Source: an uncultured Muribaculaceae bacterium
Lineage (GTDB): Bacteria > Bacteroidota > Bacteroidia > Bacteroidales > Muribaculaceae
Assembly (NCBI GenBank): GCA_947178235.1
Contig: CAMWXQ010000069.1
Coordinates: 1-6,304, forward strand
Length of the DNA stretch: 6,304 nt
Direction of reading: 5' to 3'
The translations under genes and the position numbers were made by a program. Shown in pieces: positions 6,148 to 6,304 of this stretch (positions are counted from its first letter, which is position 1; the number at the start of each line of letters is the position of its first letter). The notes under the pieces are model-generated. The model worked only from the letters and a program-made list of their open reading frames with translations, had not been told where the DNA came from and made no database searches.

Positions 6148-6179
6148 CTAATTTAAGCATTTTCATCTAAAATACCAAA
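6148..6179 (-). promoter_or_regulatory. Probable promoter of the DUF349 gene
   Basis: Read on the minus strand, TTTG (6179-6176) is followed by a 20-nt spacer and TAAATTAG (6155-6148). This matches the Bacteroidota -7 box TAnnTTTG at all fixed positions but one (A for T at position 7). It lies in the AT-rich part of the intergenic region, after the terminator of the gene to the right and about 130 nt before the DUF349 start. It probably drives the DUF349 gene and perhaps the transferase and recQ behind it. Confidence 0.5.
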
Positions 6180-6190
6180 CTTTCTGACGG

Positions 6191-6215
6191 AAAAATAACC
6201 ATCCTCGGCGGATAG
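6191..6215 (-). terminator. Intrinsic terminator of the gene to the right
   Basis: On the minus strand CTATCC (6215-6210) pairs with GGATGG (6204-6199), six pairs including one G-U, around the loop GCCGA. TTATTTTT (6198-6191) follows directly. The stem is short, but the T-tract is good and correctly placed. It lies 35 nt beyond the TAG at 6251, which supports a minus-strand gene ending there. Confidence 0.6.
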
Positions 6216-6250
6216 CATAGTTTTGTAACCAGTTTGTCACAACCTTGTCA

Positions 6251-6304
6251 CTATCTGATTCTGAACAGATATGTGAGTGTCACCTCGATAGACTGGGTGC
6301 GCGA
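6251..6304 (-). CDS. Possible 3' end of a gene, outer-membrane barrel-like tail
   Basis: In one minus-strand frame the window edge reads SRTQSIEVTLTYLFRIR and then stops at TAG (6253-6251). The segment IEVTLTYLF alternates polar and nonpolar residues and has aromatic residues near the end, as in the last strand of Bacteroidota outer-membrane beta-barrel proteins. The terminator at 6215-6191 is consistent with a gene ending here. Only 17 codons are visible and another frame is also open (to a TGA near 6240), so both the gene and its type are tentative. Confidence 0.4.
   Translation of the reverse strand, partial: SRTQSIEVTLTYLFRIR

Noticed and set aside
6218..6225. Plus-strand TAGTTTTG, a full match to the -7 box
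   Set aside because: No TTTG lies about 20 nt upstream, and the neighbouring gene appears to end here rather than start, so a rightward promoter is unlikely.
1..6304. tRNA, rRNA, CRISPR array, insertion sequence, phage or defence genes
   Set aside because: I saw no cloverleaf, rRNA-like stretch, regularly spaced repeat array, transposase or terminal inverted repeats, and all three full genes belong to chromosomal families.

Overview
The window looks like chromosomal DNA of a Bacteroidales-type bacterium (phylum Bacteroidota). I infer this from three things. The best promoter candidates fit the Bacteroidota pattern (TTTG, about 20 nt, TAnnTTTG). The start codons lack Shine-Dalgarno sequences. 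The gene content (RecQ with an extra C-terminal helix-turn-helix domain, a multi-repeat DUF349 protein) is also typical. Coding DNA is GC-rich and both flanks are clearly AT-rich. The genus cannot be fixed from this window.

Layout, left to right. Positions 1-385 hold no protein gene that I can support. They contain a hairpin (31-64), an A/T inverted repeat (128-148), a well-matched rightward promoter (144-176), and a structured, AT-rich stretch ending in a strong stem-loop followed by five T (307-344). Together these look like a free-standing small RNA of about 160 nt. Three complete genes follow, all on the minus strand, in transcription order: a five-repeat DUF349 protein (6015-4150), a WcaJ/WbaP-type undecaprenyl-phosphate sugar phosphotransferase (3941-2556) and the DNA helicase RecQ (2572-386). 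The last two overlap by 17 bp. At the right edge, 6251-6304 may be the last 17 codons of another minus-strand gene, possibly an outer-membrane beta-barrel protein. An intrinsic terminator (6215-6191) follows it, then the likely promoter of the DUF349 gene (6179-6148).

How it works together. The three genes could form one leftward transcription unit, since I see no canonical promoter or terminator in the 208-bp DUF349/transferase gap and the next pair overlaps. Their functions are not obviously linked: a protein of unknown role, the membrane enzyme that starts lipid-linked glycan synthesis, and a recombination/repair helicase. The rightward RNA candidate and recQ converge, with 41 bp between the RNA's T-tract and the recQ stop.

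The core genes belong to known families. The least explained parts are the candidate small RNA on the left and the function of the DUF349 protein. I see no tRNA, rRNA, CRISPR array, insertion sequence or phage gene.
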